Assembly: GCF_013205025.1 (NCBI RefSeq)
Contig: NZ_JABMLE010000002.1
Location: 971,775 to 1,035,774 of the forward strand
Length of the DNA: 64,000 bases
Reading direction: 5' to 3'
Source of the DNA: Rathayibacter sp. VKM Ac-2857
GTDB lineage: Bacteria; Actinomycetota; Actinomycetes; Actinomycetales; Microbacteriaceae
Shown: piece after piece, positions 8,549-17,889 of the stretch
How positions within the stretch are numbered: the stretch's first letter is position 1
Layout: the number at the start of each line of letters is the position of its first letter
Position numbers and translations under genes: made by a program
Notes under the pieces: generated by a model
Database searches by the model: none
Told to the model about the DNA's origin: nothing
What the model saw: only the letters and a program-made list of their open reading frames with translations

Positions 8549-10600
8549 CTAGAAGCCCCAGCCGCGGCCGAACAGCTCGTCGCCGGGCGGTCGCCCGCCC
8601 GGAGCCGCCCCGCGCGCACCGAGGTACGACGACACGACGGCCGCGCCGAGGTCGTCCGCCTCGGGGTTCACGACCGAGCCGCCCACGCGCCGCGCCAGCG
8701 AGTCGATGAAGCGGGCGAGCCCCGGGTCGTCGCCCAGCCGGAAGAACGTGGTGTGCGCGCCGAGCCGGGTGGAGGCGTCGAGCTCGCGGACGGAGACGGC
8801 GACCGTCACCGGGTCCGGCGGGTAGTCGAAGTAGATCTGCCCGTCCGGCTCGAGGTGCGCGGTCGGCTCGCCGTCGGTGACGATCAGCAGCACCGGCTGC
8901 GCGCTGGGGTGCTTGCGGAAGTGCCGGTTGGCGAGCAGCAGGGCGTGGTGCAGATTGGTGCCCTTCTCCCACTCGGCGTCGAGGCCGACGAGCTGCTCGA
9001 CGTCCATCACCTCGGCCTGGCGGCCGAACGCGATCAGCTGCAGCTCGTCGCCGCGGAACCGGCTCGAGATCAGGGTGTGCAGGGCGAGCGCGGTGCGCTT
9101 CATCGGCACCCAGCGGCCGTCCATCGCCATCGAGAACGAGGTGTCGACGAGGAGGGCGACGCAGGCCTGGGTCCGCGCCTCCGTCTCCTGCACCTCGACG
9201 TCGCCGATCTCGATCCGGACGCCGGAGCCGGTCTCGCGGCCGTCGCCGGCGGTGCGGGTCAGCGCGTTGGTGAGCGTGCGGGTGACGTCCCACGCCTCGG
9301 TGTCGCCGAACTCCCACTGCCGGGTCGCGCCGGAGCGCTCGCCCGCGGCACCGGCCCGGCGCACGTCGCGCGCACCCTGGCGGCCGGACATCGTGTCGGC
9401 GATGTCGCGCAGCAGCGCCTTGCCGAGCTGGCGCATGGCCTTCGGAGTGAGGGTGAGCGCGCCGTCCGAGCCGCGGCGCAGGGTGCCGGAGTCGCGCAGC
9501 GCCTTCTCGAGGCGCTTGAGGGTCTGCGCGTCGACCGCCGCGTCGTCGCCGAGGCGGCGGGCGAGCAGGTCGAGGTCGAGGTCGTCGAGGTTCGAGCGCT
9601 CGTGCGGCTGCGCGAGCTGGTCGGCGAGCGCGTCGAGGTCGGCGAGCTCCTGGAAGACGCCGGTGCCGTCCCCGAGGCCGAGGCCCTGCTCGCCGTCCAT
9701 CCGCTCGGAGCCGCCCCAGTCCTCGCCGGGGCGCAGGCCCCGCAGGGTCTCGTCCAGCTGCCCGAGCGACTGCATCAGCTCCGGCGTGCCGAAGGCCTGC
9801 TGGGCGAGGGCGTCGAGCTCGTCGCGCTGCTGCTGGGTCATCGAGTTGCGCATCCGCTGGGCCGCGGCGGCGCGAGCGGCCAGGGCATCGATCAGCTCGT
9901 CGACGGTCTCGGGCCGCTCCGGGAAGTACTCGCCGTGCTGCGCCATGAACGCGTCGAACTGCTCGGGGGTGTCCTCGCCGCGGGCGTGCGCCTCGAGGAG
10001 CTGGTTGAGGTCGCGGAGCATCGCGTCGATCGCCGCGCGGTCCTCGTCGCTCGCGTTCTCGAGGGCCTGCTTCATGCCCTCGAAGCGCTGCTCGAGCATC
10101 TCGGCGCCGAGCAGCTCCTTGATCTTCTCGAAGTCGGCGCGCGCCTCCGGACTCTGCCAGCGGTAGTCCGAGAGCTCGGAGACCGCGGCGGCGGGCGAGG
10201 GCGGGAGGCTGTCGAGCTGGATCTCGGCGAGGGCGCGGTCGCCGTCGTCCATCTGCGTGTCGCGGGCGAGCTGCTTGCGCTCGGCGAGGACGGCGCGGTC
10301 GAGCAGCTCGCGGACCTCGCGGAGGGTGCCGTCGAGGCCGTGCTTCTGCGTCAGCTCGCGGCGGCGCTCGGCGACGCGGGCGGCGAGGTCGTCGAGACCC
10401 TGGCCGTCGCGGCCGCCGCGGCGGAGGAACTCGCGCATCGCGCGCTCGGGCGAGGTGCCCGCCATGACGTCCTCGCCGATGGCGTCGAGCGCCTCGGCCA
10501 GGTCGACCGGCGGGGCGAGCGGGTCGGGGCCGCCGTCGTAGCGGGAGTAGCGGGCGTCGCGCCCGAGGCGGCGGTTGGACCTAGGCACGGGCGGGCCCAC
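8549..10600 (-). CDS. VWA domain-containing protein, partner of the MoxR ATPase
   Basis: A 683-residue protein with a long helical, Asp/Glu/Arg-rich N-terminal half and a C-terminal von Willebrand factor A domain at about residues 465-650. The metal-ion-dependent adhesion site is DTSFS (in VALLVDTSFSMAMDG), with downstream ligands in GTNLHH and IVTDGEPT. No signal peptide or membrane segment is seen, so it is cytoplasmic. The MoxR AAA+ gene lies 50 bp upstream on the same strand, the common MoxR-VWA pairing in which the ATPase drives metal insertion or complex assembly. Its client is not identifiable here. The start at 10600 is a GTG or ATG-type call a few codons before PRSNRRLGRD, and a slightly later start is possible. 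Confidence 0.87.
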   Translation of the reverse strand: MGPPVPRSNRRLGRDARYSRYDGGPDPLAPPVDLAEALDAIGEDVMAGTSPERAMREFLRRGGRDGQGLDDLAARVAERRRELTQKHGLDGTLREVRELLDRAVLAERKQLARDTQMDDGDRALAEIQLDSLPPSPAAAVSELSDYRWQSPEARADFEKIKELLGAEMLEQRFEGMKQALENASDEDRAAIDAMLRDLNQLLEAHARGEDTPEQFDAFMAQHGEYFPERPETVDELIDALAARAAAAQRMRNSMTQQQRDELDALAQQAFGTPELMQSLGQLDETLRGLRPGEDWGGSERMDGEQGLGLGDGTGVFQELADLDALADQLAQPHERSNLDDLDLDLLARRLGDDAAVDAQTLKRLEKALRDSGTLRRGSDGALTLTPKAMRQLGKALLRDIADTMSGRQGARDVRRAGAAGERSGATRQWEFGDTEAWDVTRTLTNALTRTAGDGRETGSGVRIEIGDVEVQETEARTQACVALLVDTSFSMAMDGRWVPMKRTALALHTLISSRFRGDELQLIAFGRQAEVMDVEQLVGLDAEWEKGTNLHHALLLANRHFRKHPSAQPVLLIVTDGEPTAHLEPDGQIYFDYPPDPVTVAVSVRELDASTRLGAHTTFFRLGDDPGLARFIDSLARRVGGSVVNPEADDLGAAVVSSYLGARGAAPGGRPPGDELFGRGWGF

Positions 10601-10650
10601 CGGTGAGAGTCGACGAGCCGGTCCGAGCCGACAGGCCGGTGCGCAGCGGC

Positions 10651-12033
10651 TCAGCCATAGACGGCCTCGCCCCCGCCCGTCTCCTTGCTGAGCTTGCGCG
10701 AGAGGTAGAGGCCCTCGAGGGCGAGCTCGACGGCGCCCGCGCGGCGGCCGGCGCCGACGGCCTCGAGCCGGTCGGCGATGTCGTCGTAGAGGGTCGACTC
10801 GCCGAGCAGCGGCAGCGCGGCGAGGAACTCCTTCGCGGTCACCTGCTCGCCGGTCGTGATCATCGCGCCGTTCTCGACGGCGGTCACGAGGGGGGTGAGG
10901 TCGAGTCCGCGGAGGTGCGCGCGGACCGTCTCGGCGGTGGCCTGGCGGAGGAGGTGGTCGAGGATCTCGTCCTCGCGGCCCTCCTCCCCCGACTCGAACT
11001 CGATCTTGCCGCCGAGGACGTCGACCGCGGTCTCGAGGTCGATCGGGCGGGCGACCGCCTCCTCCTCGCCGCGGCGGGTGGCCCGGTGCAGCGCGGCGGC
11101 GGCGATGGTCTCGGCGCCGGCGATGGCGAAGCGGGCGCTCACTCCGCTGCGCTGGTCGACCGAGGACGACTCGCGCAGGGCCCGGGTGAAGCGGGCGAGG
11201 ATCTCGATCAGCGTGTCCGGGACGGTCGCGACGAGATCGGCCTCCTGGCGGATCACGGCGATCTCATCGACCAGCGCGGTCGGGTAGTGGGTGCGGATCT
11301 CGGCGCCGAAGCGGTCCTTCAGCGGGGTGATGATCCGGCCGCGGTTCGTGTAGTCCTCGGGGTTGGCGCTGGCGACCACGAGCACGTCGAGCGGCAGGCG
11401 CAGGACGTAGCCGCGGATCTGGATGTCGCGCTCCTCCATCACGTTGAGCATCGCGACCTGGATGCGCTCGGCGAGGTCGGGCAGCTCGTTGATGGCGACG
11501 ATGCCGCGGTGGCTGCGCGGGATGAGGCCGAAGTGGATGGTCTCCGGGTCGCCGAGGCTGCGGCCCTCGGCCACCTTCATCGGGTCGACGTCGCCGATGA
11601 GGTCGGCGACGCTCGTGTCGGGGGTGGCCAGCTTCTCGACGTAGCGCTCCTCGCGGCTGCGCCAGGCGACGGGCAGCTCGTCGCCGAGCTCCTCCGCCCG
11701 GCGTTTGCTGATCGAGGTGATCGGCTCGTAGGGGTGCTCGCCGAGCTCGGAGCCGTCGATGACGGGGGTCCACTCGTCGAGCAGGCCGTTCAACGTGCGG
11801 AGGAGGCGGGTCTTGCCCTGGCCGCGCTCGCCGAGCAGCACGATGTCGTGCCCGGCGATCACCGCCCGCTCGACCTGGGGGATGACGGTGTCCTGGAAGC
11901 CGTGCAGGCCGGGCCAGGGGTCGCGGCCCTCGCGGAGGGCGTCGAGGAGGTTGTCGCGGATCTCGGTGCGGAGGGTCTTCTGCACGTGCCCGGAGGCGCG
12001 CAGCCGGCCGAGGGTGCTGATCTGGGGGCGCAT
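10651..12033 (-). CDS. MoxR-like AAA+ ATPase (magnesium chelatase subunit-like)
   Basis: A 460-residue AAA+ ATPase. Walker A is GERGQGKTR, Walker B and the following segment read GIVAINELPDL, and sensor 1 lies in LDVLVVASANPEDYTNRGRII, the helix-2-insert/MoxR and Mg-chelatase signature. DRFGAEIRTHYP follows as the arginine-finger region. The C-terminal 170 residues are helical and not assigned. It pairs with the downstream VWA protein. The start MRPQISTLGRL at 12033 has AGAGG just upstream; an alternative ATG at 12066 (MSHPRRS) lacks a ribosome site. The role is probably chaperone-like remodelling of a metal- or cofactor-containing client (inference from the family). Confidence 0.87.
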   Translation of the reverse strand: MRPQISTLGRLRASGHVQKTLRTEIRDNLLDALREGRDPWPGLHGFQDTVIPQVERAVIAGHDIVLLGERGQGKTRLLRTLNGLLDEWTPVIDGSELGEHPYEPITSISKRRAEELGDELPVAWRSREERYVEKLATPDTSVADLIGDVDPMKVAEGRSLGDPETIHFGLIPRSHRGIVAINELPDLAERIQVAMLNVMEERDIQIRGYVLRLPLDVLVVASANPEDYTNRGRIITPLKDRFGAEIRTHYPTALVDEIAVIRQEADLVATVPDTLIEILARFTRALRESSSVDQRSGVSARFAIAGAETIAAAALHRATRRGEEEAVARPIDLETAVDVLGGKIEFESGEEGREDEILDHLLRQATAETVRAHLRGLDLTPLVTAVENGAMITTGEQVTAKEFLAALPLLGESTLYDDIADRLEAVGAGRRAGAVELALEGLYLSRKLSKETGGGEAVYG

Positions 12034-12147
12034 CACCTCTGCAACGCTACGCCGCGGGTGCGACATGCGGTGGGGGTGCGCGGGATCCGCGGGGGTGCTA
12101 GCGGCGGCGGGGGGTGGGGGCGATCATGCGGCCAGTGCCCGGCAGAG

Positions 12148-12547
12148 CTCGGGTCTCGAGACGCCCCTCCGGGGCTGCTCGACCAGCATGGAGGCCCCGA
12201 GTCCGATTCATGCTGATCGAGTAGCCCTCGTAGAGGGCGTATCGAGATCCACGCATCGAATGACGGCGGGTCTCGATACGCCCCTTCGGGGCTACTCGAC
12301 CAACATGAAAGCCACCGGTCCCTGCGAAGGAAGCAGCCCGCGCAGCGGTCCTTCATGCTGATCGAGTAGCCCTCGCAGAGGGCGTATCGAGATCCACGCA
12401 CCGAGTGACGGCGGGTCTCGATACGCCCCTCCGGGGCTACTCGACCAGCATGCAAGGCACCGGTCTCTGCCGATGGAGCAGCCCGCGGAGCGGTCCTCTC
12501 CGGCGGAGCGCGGGTCTCGAGACGCCCCCTCGGGGCTGCTCGACCCA
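12148..12547. repeat. TCGATACGCC mosaic repeat cluster
   Basis: About seven units in alternating orientation: CTCGAGACGCCCCTCCGGGG-type and CATGCTGATCGAGTAGCCCTC-type. Spacers such as CACCGGTCCCTGCGAAGGAAGCAGCCCGC recur near 12316 and 12461, showing duplication of repeat plus spacer. The cluster fills the roughly 500-bp gap between the MoxR and sugar dehydrogenase genes, which are divergent, so it lies in both promoter regions. Confidence 0.8.
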
Positions 12548-12590
12548 TGGAAGTGAGAATTCTCGAAGGTTCGGCGGGCAGCCTGGGGCG

Positions 12591-13658
12591 ATGACCGGTT
12601 CCGTCCTCCGCTCCGCCCTCGTCGGCGCGACGCTCGCGCTCGGCGTGGGGCTCGCCTCCTGCAGCACGACTCCCGCCGCTCCCGGCCCCGATGCGCGCGA
12701 GCTCGTCGGCGCGAGCAGTGTCGCGGAGGGGCTCGAGGCTCCGTGGTCGGTCGTCTTCGTCGACGACGGCACGGCGCTCGTCAGCGAGCGCGACAGCGGA
12801 CGGGTGCTCGAGCTCGCGGCGGACGGCAGCACCCGTGAGGTCGGCGTCGTCGAGGGTGTGGTCGCCGAGGGCGAGAGCGGGCTGCTCGGGCTGGCCGTCG
12901 ACGGCCGGACGCTGTTCTCCTACTCGACTGCGGCCGACGGCAACCGGATCCAGCGGGTCGCGCTCACGGGCGAGGCCGGGTCGTACGCGCTCGGCGAGCC
13001 GGAGACGATCCTCGACGGCATCCCGGCCGCTCGCACCCACGACGGCGGGCGGATCGCGATCGGCCCCGACGGCATGCTCTACGCGACCGTCGGCGACGCC
13101 GGGCGGCGCGAGGCGGCGCAGGACCTGCGCGAGCTCTCCGGCAAGATCCTCCGGATGACGCTCGACGGCGCCGTGCCCGACGACAACCCGTACCCGGGAT
13201 CGCTGGTCTGGAGCAGCGGGCACCGCAATCCGCAGGGCCTCGCCTGGGCGGAGGACGGCACCCTCTTCGCGAGTGAGTTCGGGCAGGACACCTGGGACGA
13301 GCTGAACGTGATCGAGCCCGGCGCGAACTACGGCTGGCCCGAGGTCGAGGGGATCGCCGGCGAGGACGGCTTCGTCGATCCGGTGCAGCAGTGGGAGCCG
13401 AGCGCGGCCAGCCCGAGCGGGATGGCGCAGCTGGACGGCGTGCTCTACCTGGCGAACCTGCGCGGCGAGGTGCTGCGCGCGGTGCCGGTCGCGGATCCGT
13501 CGGCCTCGACCGACTACGCCGTCGGCGAGTACGGACGGCTGCGCGACGCGGTGGCGGCTCCGGACGGCGACCTGTGGTTCGTGACGAGCAACACGGACGG
13601 CCGCGGGTCGCCGCGCGAAGCGGACGACCGGATCGTGAGCGTGCCGCCGCCGGGTTGA
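12591..13658 (+). CDS. PQQ-dependent sugar dehydrogenase-like lipoprotein
   Basis: A 355-residue exported protein of the glucose/sorbosone dehydrogenase beta-propeller family. The N-terminal signal peptide ends in the lipobox GLASC, so it should be lipid-anchored on the outer face of the membrane. Family landmarks are LEAPWSVVFVDDG, LLGLAVDG, THDGGRIAIGPDGMLYATVGDAG, GHRNPQGLAW and EFGQDTWDELNVIEPGANYGWP. Soluble glucose dehydrogenases bind PQQ and calcium and oxidise aldoses, but many actinobacterial homologues are of unproven substrate. The ATG at 12591 immediately precedes the signal sequence. A strong hairpin follows the gene. Confidence 0.88.
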   Translation: MTGSVLRSALVGATLALGVGLASCSTTPAAPGPDARELVGASSVAEGLEAPWSVVFVDDGTALVSERDSGRVLELAADGSTREVGVVEGVVAEGESGLLGLAVDGRTLFSYSTAADGNRIQRVALTGEAGSYALGEPETILDGIPAARTHDGGRIAIGPDGMLYATVGDAGRREAAQDLRELSGKILRMTLDGAVPDDNPYPGSLVWSSGHRNPQGLAWAEDGTLFASEFGQDTWDELNVIEPGANYGWPEVEGIAGEDGFVDPVQQWEPSAASPSGMAQLDGVLYLANLRGEVLRAVPVADPSASTDYAVGEYGRLRDAVAAPDGDLWFVTSNTDGRGSPREADDRIVSVPPPG

Positions 13659-13683
13659 CGCGCGCGCGAGACGTCCCGCTCCG

Positions 13684-13717
13684 GTCGAGGCGTCCCGGTG
13701 CTGCGGGACGCCTCGAC
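13684..13717. terminator. Bidirectional hairpin terminator
   Basis: A 14-bp perfect stem (13684-13697 with 13704-13717, core CGAGGCGTCCCG) around the loop GTGCTG sits between the convergent dehydrogenase and response regulator genes. There is no clear U-tract, as is common in high-G+C actinobacteria. Confidence 0.75.
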
Positions 13718-13743
13718 GGTTCGAGGACGCCTCGGCGGGCGCG

Positions 13744-14412
13744 TCACGCGCCGGGGGTCAGCAGGCCGCTCTCGTAGGCGGCGATGACGAGCTGGGCGCG
13801 GTCGTGGGCCGAGAGCTTGGTCATGATGCGGTTGACGTGGGTCTTGGCGGTGTGCGGGGAGATGACGAGGTCGTCCGCGATCTCCTGGTTGGAGCGGCCG
13901 CGCGCGACGAGCAGCAGGACCTCGCGCTCGCGGTCGGTGAGCTGGGCGAACTCCGGCGGCTCGACGAGCGGCGGCGATGCCTGCGGGGCGAGGACGTAGC
14001 GGGTGATCAGGCTGCGGGTCGCGGCGGGCGAGAGCAGGCTGTCGCCGGCGTGCACGGCGCGGACGGCGGCGGCGATCTCCTCCGGCTCGGCGCCCTTGCC
14101 GAGGAAGCCGCCGGCGCCCGCGCGCAGGGCGGCGATCAGGTACTCGTCCTCCTCGAAGGTCGTGAGGATGAGGACCTTCGTCGCGGCGAGCTCCGGGTCG
14201 GCGCAGATCAGGGCGGTGGCGCCGATGCCGTCGAGCTCGGGCATGCGGATGTCCATCAGGACGACGTCGGGGCGCAGGCGGGTCGCCAGCTCGACCGCCT
14301 CGCGGCCGGTGCGCGCCTCGCCGACGACCTCGATGCCGCTCTCGCCGCTCAGGATGTCGGTGACGGCCTGGCGGATCAGGGGCTGGTCGTCGACGACGAG
14401 GACGGTGGTCAT
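13744..14412 (-). CDS. NarL/LuxR-family response regulator
   Basis: A 222-residue two-component regulator. The receiver domain (residues about 1-120) has acidic residues in VVDDQP, the phosphoacceptor Asp in DVVLMDIRMPELDG (about residue 54) and a lysine in GFLGKGAEPEE; the usual form is GFLLKDA, so this segment is slightly unusual. The C-terminal LuxR helix-turn-helix is LTDREREVLLLVARGRSNQEIADDLVISPHTAKTHVNRIMTKL. It is encoded immediately after its histidine kinase with an ATGA overlap. The divergent ABC transporter at 15791-17787 is the most likely target, as is usual for kinase/regulator pairs adjacent to MacB-like exporters. Confidence 0.93.
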   Translation of the reverse strand: MTTVLVVDDQPLIRQAVTDILSGESGIEVVGEARTGREAVELATRLRPDVVLMDIRMPELDGIGATALICADPELAATKVLILTTFEEDEYLIAALRAGAGGFLGKGAEPEEIAAAVRAVHAGDSLLSPAATRSLITRYVLAPQASPPLVEPPEFAQLTDREREVLLLVARGRSNQEIADDLVISPHTAKTHVNRIMTKLSAHDRAQLVIAAYESGLLTPGA

Positions 14413-15623
14413 CGCGGGTCCACCTCCGGGGACGATGGGGTCGGCGGGAGTGACGCCGCTGGCACGACCGCCGCCTGCGGCAGCGGCAGCGACGCCGCCA
14501 CCCGGTAGCCGCCCGGTGTCGCTCCCGTCACCACCGTGCCGCGGACGGAGGCCACCCGCTCGCGGAGGCCGAGCAGCCCGTGCCCGCTGCCGCGCTCGCG
14601 GTCCGGACGCGCGACGGCCGCGACGGGGTTCGCCACGACGATCTCGACGCGGTCGTCCGCCACCGCGACGAGGACGTGCGCGCGGTGCTCGGCGCCGTGC
14701 TTGTGCGCGTTGGTGAGCGCCTCCTGGACCACGCGGTACGCGACGAGATCGGCCGCCCCCTGGACGCGGTCGAGCGCGCCCTCGGTGCGGACGGTCACCT
14801 GCAGGCCGTCCTCGCCGAAGCGGCGGACGAGCTCGCCGAGCCGGTCGAGGCCGGGCTGCGGCGCCGTGCCGTCCGCCTCGTCGGTGCGGAGGACCTCGAG
14901 GAGGTCGCCGATCTCGCCGAGGACCGAGCGGGCCGCGCTGCGGATCGTGCTGAGCGCCTCGCGCGCCTTCTCGGGCCGGGAGTCGAGCGCGGAGGTGGCG
15001 ACTCCGGCGTTGAGGCTGATCACCGAGATCTGGTGCGCGACCGCGTCGTGCAGGTCGCGGGCGATGCGCAGCCGCTCCTCGCTGACGCGGCGCCGCGCCT
15101 CCGACTCCCGGGTCTGCTCCGCCCGCTCCGCCCGCTCCGTCACCGCGACGATGTACTCGCGGCGCGAGCGCGTCGCGTCGCCGGCGGCCGCGGCGAAGAG
15201 GACCGTGACGGCGTACTGGACCGCCCGGGCGTCGAGGGGGCTCACCGCCGCGCCGATGACGCTCAGAAGCACCACCGCGACCACCGTGACCGCGGCCACG
15301 ACGAGACCGACCCGGCGGGGGCTGCGGTTCGTCACCGCGAACATCGCGATCGCCGTCGCGAGGACGACGCCCGGCGCGAGCAGACCCAGGACCGCCGCGG
15401 CGGCGGACAGCACGACGATCGCCGCGAGCACCGGGATCGGCCGGCGCCGCCGCAGTGGCAGCAGGACCGCCGGCGCGAGCACGATCGCGAACTCGAGCAG
15501 GCCCGAGGGCCGCTGAGCGGACCCCTGGAACGGCGCGAACGCCGCGGCGACGATGATCGCGGCCGCGAGGGCGTCGCCGAGCCCCGACCGCAGCCGCGGG
15601 TGGGCCTGCATCCGCGGCGTCAT
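14409..15623 (-). CDS. Sensor histidine kinase (HisKA_3 / NarX-DesK type)
   Basis: A 404-residue membrane kinase. The N-terminal half has four to five hydrophobic helices (for example LEFAIVLAPAVLLPL, LAAIVVLSAAAAVLGLL, GLVVAAVTVVAVVLLSVIG). The dimerisation and phosphoacceptor motif is ERLRIARDLHDAVAHQISVISLNAG, with His about 205. The HATPase domain has VVQEALTNAHKHG (N box) and GSGHGLLGLRERV (G box). The last 30 residues are Pro/Ala-rich. The start is the ATG at 15623 (MTPRMQAHPRLR); one further upstream at 15650 is possible. It phosphorylates the overlapping response regulator. The signal is unknown; cell-envelope stress or an antimicrobial is typical for such pairs next to ABC exporters. 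Confidence 0.92.
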   Translation of the reverse strand: MTPRMQAHPRLRSGLGDALAAAIIVAAAFAPFQGSAQRPSGLLEFAIVLAPAVLLPLRRRRPIPVLAAIVVLSAAAAVLGLLAPGVVLATAIAMFAVTNRSPRRVGLVVAAVTVVAVVLLSVIGAAVSPLDARAVQYAVTVLFAAAAGDATRSRREYIVAVTERAERAEQTRESEARRRVSEERLRIARDLHDAVAHQISVISLNAGVATSALDSRPEKAREALSTIRSAARSVLGEIGDLLEVLRTDEADGTAPQPGLDRLGELVRRFGEDGLQVTVRTEGALDRVQGAADLVAYRVVQEALTNAHKHGAEHRAHVLVAVADDRVEIVVANPVAAVARPDRERGSGHGLLGLRERVASVRGTVVTGATPGGYRVAASLPLPQAAVVPAASLPPTPSSPEVDPR

Positions 15624-15790
15624 CCCCACATCCTGGCGGAGTGCGCGCACCGCGGCGTCACCCCGCCGCGGTGCTCCGCCTACCGCGACCGCGGTACGGC
15701 GGGGACACCCTGCGAGGGACGCGCGATCGAGCGGCGCCGCCCAGGCTGGAGGGGCCGCCCCGGAACCCGCCGGGCGGCGGAGGGAGTCCC

Positions 15791-16489
15791 ATGAGCACGC
15801 CCATCATCTCGGTGAGAGACGTCCGCAGGTCGTACGGCCGAGGCCAGAACCGCTTCGAGGCGCTGAAGGGCGTGAGCTTCGACATCCAGGAGGGCGAGAG
15901 CGTCGCCATCGTCGGCAAGAGCGGCTCGGGCAAGTCGACCCTGATGCACCTGCTCGCGCTGCTCGACGCCCCCAGCACCGGCGTGGTCGAGCTCGAGGGA
16001 GTGGACACGAGCACGCTCAAGGGGCGCCGGCTCGACGTCACCCGCAACCGCACCTTCGGCTTCGTCTTCCAGCAGTTCTTCCTCACGCCGAACGCGTCGG
16101 TGCTCGACAACGTCGTGCTGCCGATGAAGATCGCCGGGATCGGCCGGGCGGAGCGCAAGCGCCGCGGCCTCGCCGCACTGGCCCAGCTCGAGCTCGACGA
16201 CAAGGCCGGCAGCAAGGCCGTCGACCTCTCCGGCGGACAGAAGCAGCGGACGGTCATCGCCCGCGCGCTCGTCAACAACCCGCGCATCCTCTTCGCGGAC
16301 GAGCCGACCGGCAACCTCGACACGACGACCGGCGGGGTGGTCGAGGACATCCTCTTCGCGCTCAACCGCGAGAACGGCATCACCCTGATCGTGGTCACCC
16401 ACGACGAGGAACTGGCCGCGCGCTGCGACCGGCGCCTGATGATCCGCGACGGCTTGCTGGTCGAGGACTCCGCGGCGGTGGCCGCATGA
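15791..16489 (+). CDS. MacB/LolD-type ABC transporter ATP-binding protein
   Basis: A 232-residue ATPase with Walker A GKSGSGKST, Q-loop FVFQQFFLTPNAS, signature LSGGQKQR, Walker B ILFADEPTGNLD and H-loop VVTHDEE. The DEPTGNLDT signature is characteristic of the MacB/LolD/FtsE group. The ATG has GGGAG eight bases upstream. The gene ends in an ATGA overlap with the permease gene. It is divergently arranged with the histidine kinase and probably controlled by that two-component system (inference from arrangement). The transporter probably exports or extracts a peptide or lipid-like compound from the membrane. Confidence 0.92.
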   Translation: MSTPIISVRDVRRSYGRGQNRFEALKGVSFDIQEGESVAIVGKSGSGKSTLMHLLALLDAPSTGVVELEGVDTSTLKGRRLDVTRNRTFGFVFQQFFLTPNASVLDNVVLPMKIAGIGRAERKRRGLAALAQLELDDKAGSKAVDLSGGQKQRTVIARALVNNPRILFADEPTGNLDTTTGGVVEDILFALNRENGITLIVVTHDEELAARCDRRLMIRDGLLVEDSAAVAA

Positions 16490-17787
16490 AGACCGTCGAC
16501 CTGATCGGGACCGCGATCGCCAACACCTTCCGCTCCCGGACGCGCACGCTCCTGACGATCCTCGCGATCTTCGTCGGCGCGTTCACCCTGACCCTCACCA
16601 ACGGGCTCGGCACCGGCATCAACGCCTACATCGACGACACGGTCGACGGAGTCGGCGCCTCGGACGTGATGACCGTGTCGAAGACCTCCGAGTCGGCGAC
16701 GGGCCTCGGCTCCGGGCCCGTCGAGTACGACCCCGACGCAATCGCGAGCGGGGCGGCGGGGCCTCCCGGGCAGACCGTCGTCGCGCTGACCCCGGCCGAC
16801 CTCGACACGCTCGCCGGAGTCGAGGGCGTGCTCGACGTGCAGGCGGTGAAGTCGATCTCGGCCGACTACGTGGCGGCCGGCGACGACGGCGCGAAGTACG
16901 TGATCGGGATCGGCAGCCTCGTGGAGGGGCAGACCGTGCAGCTCGCCGCGGGGGCCGGCCTCGACGACGCGTCGACGCAGCTCCAGGCGGTGCTGCCGGT
17001 GTCCTACGTCGAGCCGCTCGGCTTCGCGGACGATGCGGCGGCCGTCGGGACGACCGTGTCGATCGGCATCACCGACGCGCAGCGGACGCCGCACGTGGTC
17101 GAGGCGACGATCGTCGGCGTCGCGGAGGAGAGCATCGCGGGAGCGGGCGGGGGCCTCGTCACGAACGACGCGCTCACCGACGCGCTGTTCACGACGCAGA
17201 GCATCGGTGTGCCGGCGGACCAGGTCGACCGCTTCGCCCAGGCCAGCGTGCGCTTCGACGCCGCGGCGGACGACGAACAGGTCACCGCGCTGAAGGACCG
17301 CCTCGCGGACGCCGGCTACACCGGCACCACGGTCGCGGACCAGCTGGGCACCATCAAGGCCGTCGTCGACGGGATCGTGCTGGTGCTCAACGCCTTCGCG
17401 GTGATCGCACTGCTGGCGGCGAGCTTCGGCATCGTCAACACGCTGCTGATGAGCGTGCAGGAGCGGACCCGCGAGATCGGCCTGATGAAGGCGATGGGCA
17501 TGGGCAGCGGACGGGTGTTCGCGCTCTTCAGCATCGAGGCGGCGTTCATCGGCTTCCTCGGCAGCGCGATCGGCACGCTGCTGGCGGTGGTGGCGGGGAC
17601 CGGGCTGAGCGGGGTGCTCTCGGGCTCGCTGCTCTCGGACCTGCCGGGGCTGACCCTGATCGCGTTCGACCCGGTGTCGATCCTGACGGTGGTGCTCGTG
17701 GTGATGGTGATCGCGTTCGTGGCGGGGACGCTGCCGGCCGCGCGGGCGGCGCGGGCGGATCCGGTGCAGTCGCTGCGCTACGAGTAG
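16486..17787 (+). CDS. MacB/FtsX-family ABC transporter permease
   Basis: A 433-residue permease with the MacB topology: one N-terminal membrane helix (TLLTILAIFVGAFTLTLTNG), a large extracytoplasmic domain (about residues 45-290, MacB periplasmic core-like), then three C-terminal helices (VLVLNAFAVIALLAASFGIVNTLLMSV, FSIEAAFIGFLGSAIGTLLAVVAG, LTVVLVVMVIAFVAGTLPAARAAR). The cytoplasmic loop QERTREIGLMKAMGMG and the ending RADPVQSLRYE are FtsX-domain hallmarks. It is translationally coupled to the ATPase. A GCAGAACATC repeat hairpin follows 27 bases downstream. Confidence 0.92.
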   Translation: MKTVDLIGTAIANTFRSRTRTLLTILAIFVGAFTLTLTNGLGTGINAYIDDTVDGVGASDVMTVSKTSESATGLGSGPVEYDPDAIASGAAGPPGQTVVALTPADLDTLAGVEGVLDVQAVKSISADYVAAGDDGAKYVIGIGSLVEGQTVQLAAGAGLDDASTQLQAVLPVSYVEPLGFADDAAAVGTTVSIGITDAQRTPHVVEATIVGVAEESIAGAGGGLVTNDALTDALFTTQSIGVPADQVDRFAQASVRFDAAADDEQVTALKDRLADAGYTGTTVADQLGTIKAVVDGIVLVLNAFAVIALLAASFGIVNTLLMSVQERTREIGLMKAMGMGSGRVFALFSIEAAFIGFLGSAIGTLLAVVAGTGLSGVLSGSLLSDLPGLTLIAFDPVSILTVVLVVMVIAFVAGTLPAARAARADPVQSLRYE

Positions 17788-17814
17788 CGCGCTGCCGAAC
17801 CGGCCTGCGTCACT

Positions 17815-17884
17815 GCAGAACATCGGCTGAGCGTGCGGCTCATCGCCGATGGGCGATGACCAGGCGTCTCAGCTGATGTTCTGC
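17815..17884. repeat. GCAGAACATC inverted repeat between convergent genes
   Basis: GCAGAACATCGGCTGAG at the left pairs with CTCAGCTGATGTTCTGC at the right. Inside it is a second hairpin, CATCGCC/GGCGATG. Its position between the convergent permease and cupin genes suggests use as a bidirectional terminator. Confidence 0.7.
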
Positions 17885-17889
17885 GGGCG

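Noticed and set aside
8753-10606. Long open frame on the plus strand opposite the VWA gene
   Set aside because: Its product is a compositional mirror rich in Glu, Val, Gly and Ala with no domain; the minus-strand frame has a clear VWA domain. The same applies to other long antisense frames in this G+C-rich window.
12148-12547. CRISPR-like appearance of the TCGATACGCC clusters
   Set aside because: Units occur in both orientations, with irregular spacing and duplicated spacers, in many gaps. This is typical of interspersed mosaic repeats.
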